From Treponema sp. (GTDB taxonomy: Bacteria; Spirochaetota; Spirochaetia; Treponematales; Breznakiellaceae): a stretch of 5,860 nt of DNA. Positions 5,716-5,860 of the stretch are shown piece after piece (the first letter of the stretch is position 1; each line of letters begins with the position of its first letter). The notes beneath the pieces are model-generated. The model saw only the letters and a program-made list of their open reading frames with translations, made no database searches and was not told the DNA's origin. Both the position numbers and the translations under genes were made by a program. The stretch covers positions 1 to 5,860 of the forward strand of contig JAITLF010000086.1 of NCBI GenBank assembly GCA_031278025.1, written 5' to 3'.

Positions 5716-5860
5716 GGAGCGCGGGGATATCCCCGCAAACGCGGGGGATATCCCCGGAACTTCGGGGGATATCCCCGCAACTTCGGGGGTTATCCCCGGA
5801 ACTTCGGGGGATATCCCCGGAACTTCGGGGGGTATCCCCGGAACTTCGGGGGATATCCCC
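5716..5860. repeat. Tandem array of a 21-bp palindromic repeat
   Basis: Consensus AACTTCGGGGGATATCCCCG plus a final G. Units begin at 5716 (divergent), 5737, 5758, 5779, 5800, 5821 and 5842, the last cut by the window edge. Each unit centres on the palindrome GGGGATATCCCC; units at 5779 (TTATC) and 5821 (GGTATC) carry one change in the core. The 21-bp period equals two DNA helical turns and seven codons, and the consensus unit has no stop codon in any of six frames. It lies 110-250 bp upstream of the lyase start and contains no spacers, so it is not CRISPR. It could be a protein-binding array, an intergenic repeat family or the edge of a repeat-bearing gene beyond the window. Confidence 0.9.

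Noticed and set aside
5607..5780. Longer N-terminus for the lyase running into the repeats
   Set aside because: The extension is built from the 21-bp repeats and GC-rich leader and has no family counterpart. The ATG at 5606 has an AGGAG at 8 nt, and the protein then begins as known homologues do.
5716..5860. CRISPR array
   Set aside because: The 21-bp units are directly adjacent with no variable spacers, and no cas gene is present.

Overview
The window carries one leftward (minus-strand) operon of five genes filling about 720-5606. To its left is a roughly 650-base stretch with no convincing intact gene. The far left edge holds what may be the last 22 codons of a rightward gene. To the right of the operon are a GC-rich leader and a tandem array of a 21-bp palindromic repeat that runs off the window. 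The protein set suggests an anaerobic bacterium: an oxygen-sensitive class I (4Fe-4S) hydratase subunit, the amino-acid-fermenting methylaspartate route, and strong AGGAGG-type Shine-Dalgarno sites. Host-associated Treponema-like spirochaetes and Clostridia/Oscillospiraceae are the groups I would test first; nothing in the sequence decides between them.

Operon, in transcription order (right to left). (1) Methylaspartate ammonia-lyase, 412 aa, nearly all expected active-site residues visible, which deaminates threo-3-methylaspartate to mesaconate. (2) An AtuA/DUF1446-family protein, 469 aa, whose start lies 2 nt past the lyase stop. (3) A DUF4387 protein, 105 aa. (4) A 312-aa protein joining an N-terminal P-loop (GLAGSGKS) region to a C-terminal domain like the second additional domain (SAD) of alanyl-tRNA synthetase. 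(5) The alpha (iron-sulfur) subunit of a class I fumarase/mesaconase-type hydratase, 279 aa. Genes 1-4 are packed with 2-31 nt between them, and several Shine-Dalgarno sites overlap the preceding stop codon. Gene 5 follows a 96-nt spacer with a perfect GGGTCC/GGACCC hairpin.

Biochemically, genes 1 and 5 fit the methylaspartate route of glutamate breakdown: methylaspartate to mesaconate, then mesaconate hydration to citramalate. Glutamate mutase and citramalate lyase are not in the window. Genes 2-4 have no established reaction here; their tight packing suggests they serve the same pathway. The hydratase should need a beta subunit, yet no intact one follows. The stretch directly after the alpha stop (about 384-716) has weak, frame-disturbed resemblance to a beta subunit and may be its remnant.

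Non-coding points of interest: the 21-bp repeat array (5716-5860), a very stable hairpin in the lyase leader (5666-5705), a 16-bp perfect palindrome (518-533), a 14-bp palindrome at the AtuA stop (2943-2956), and a tRNA-like fold without a D-arm (62-124).
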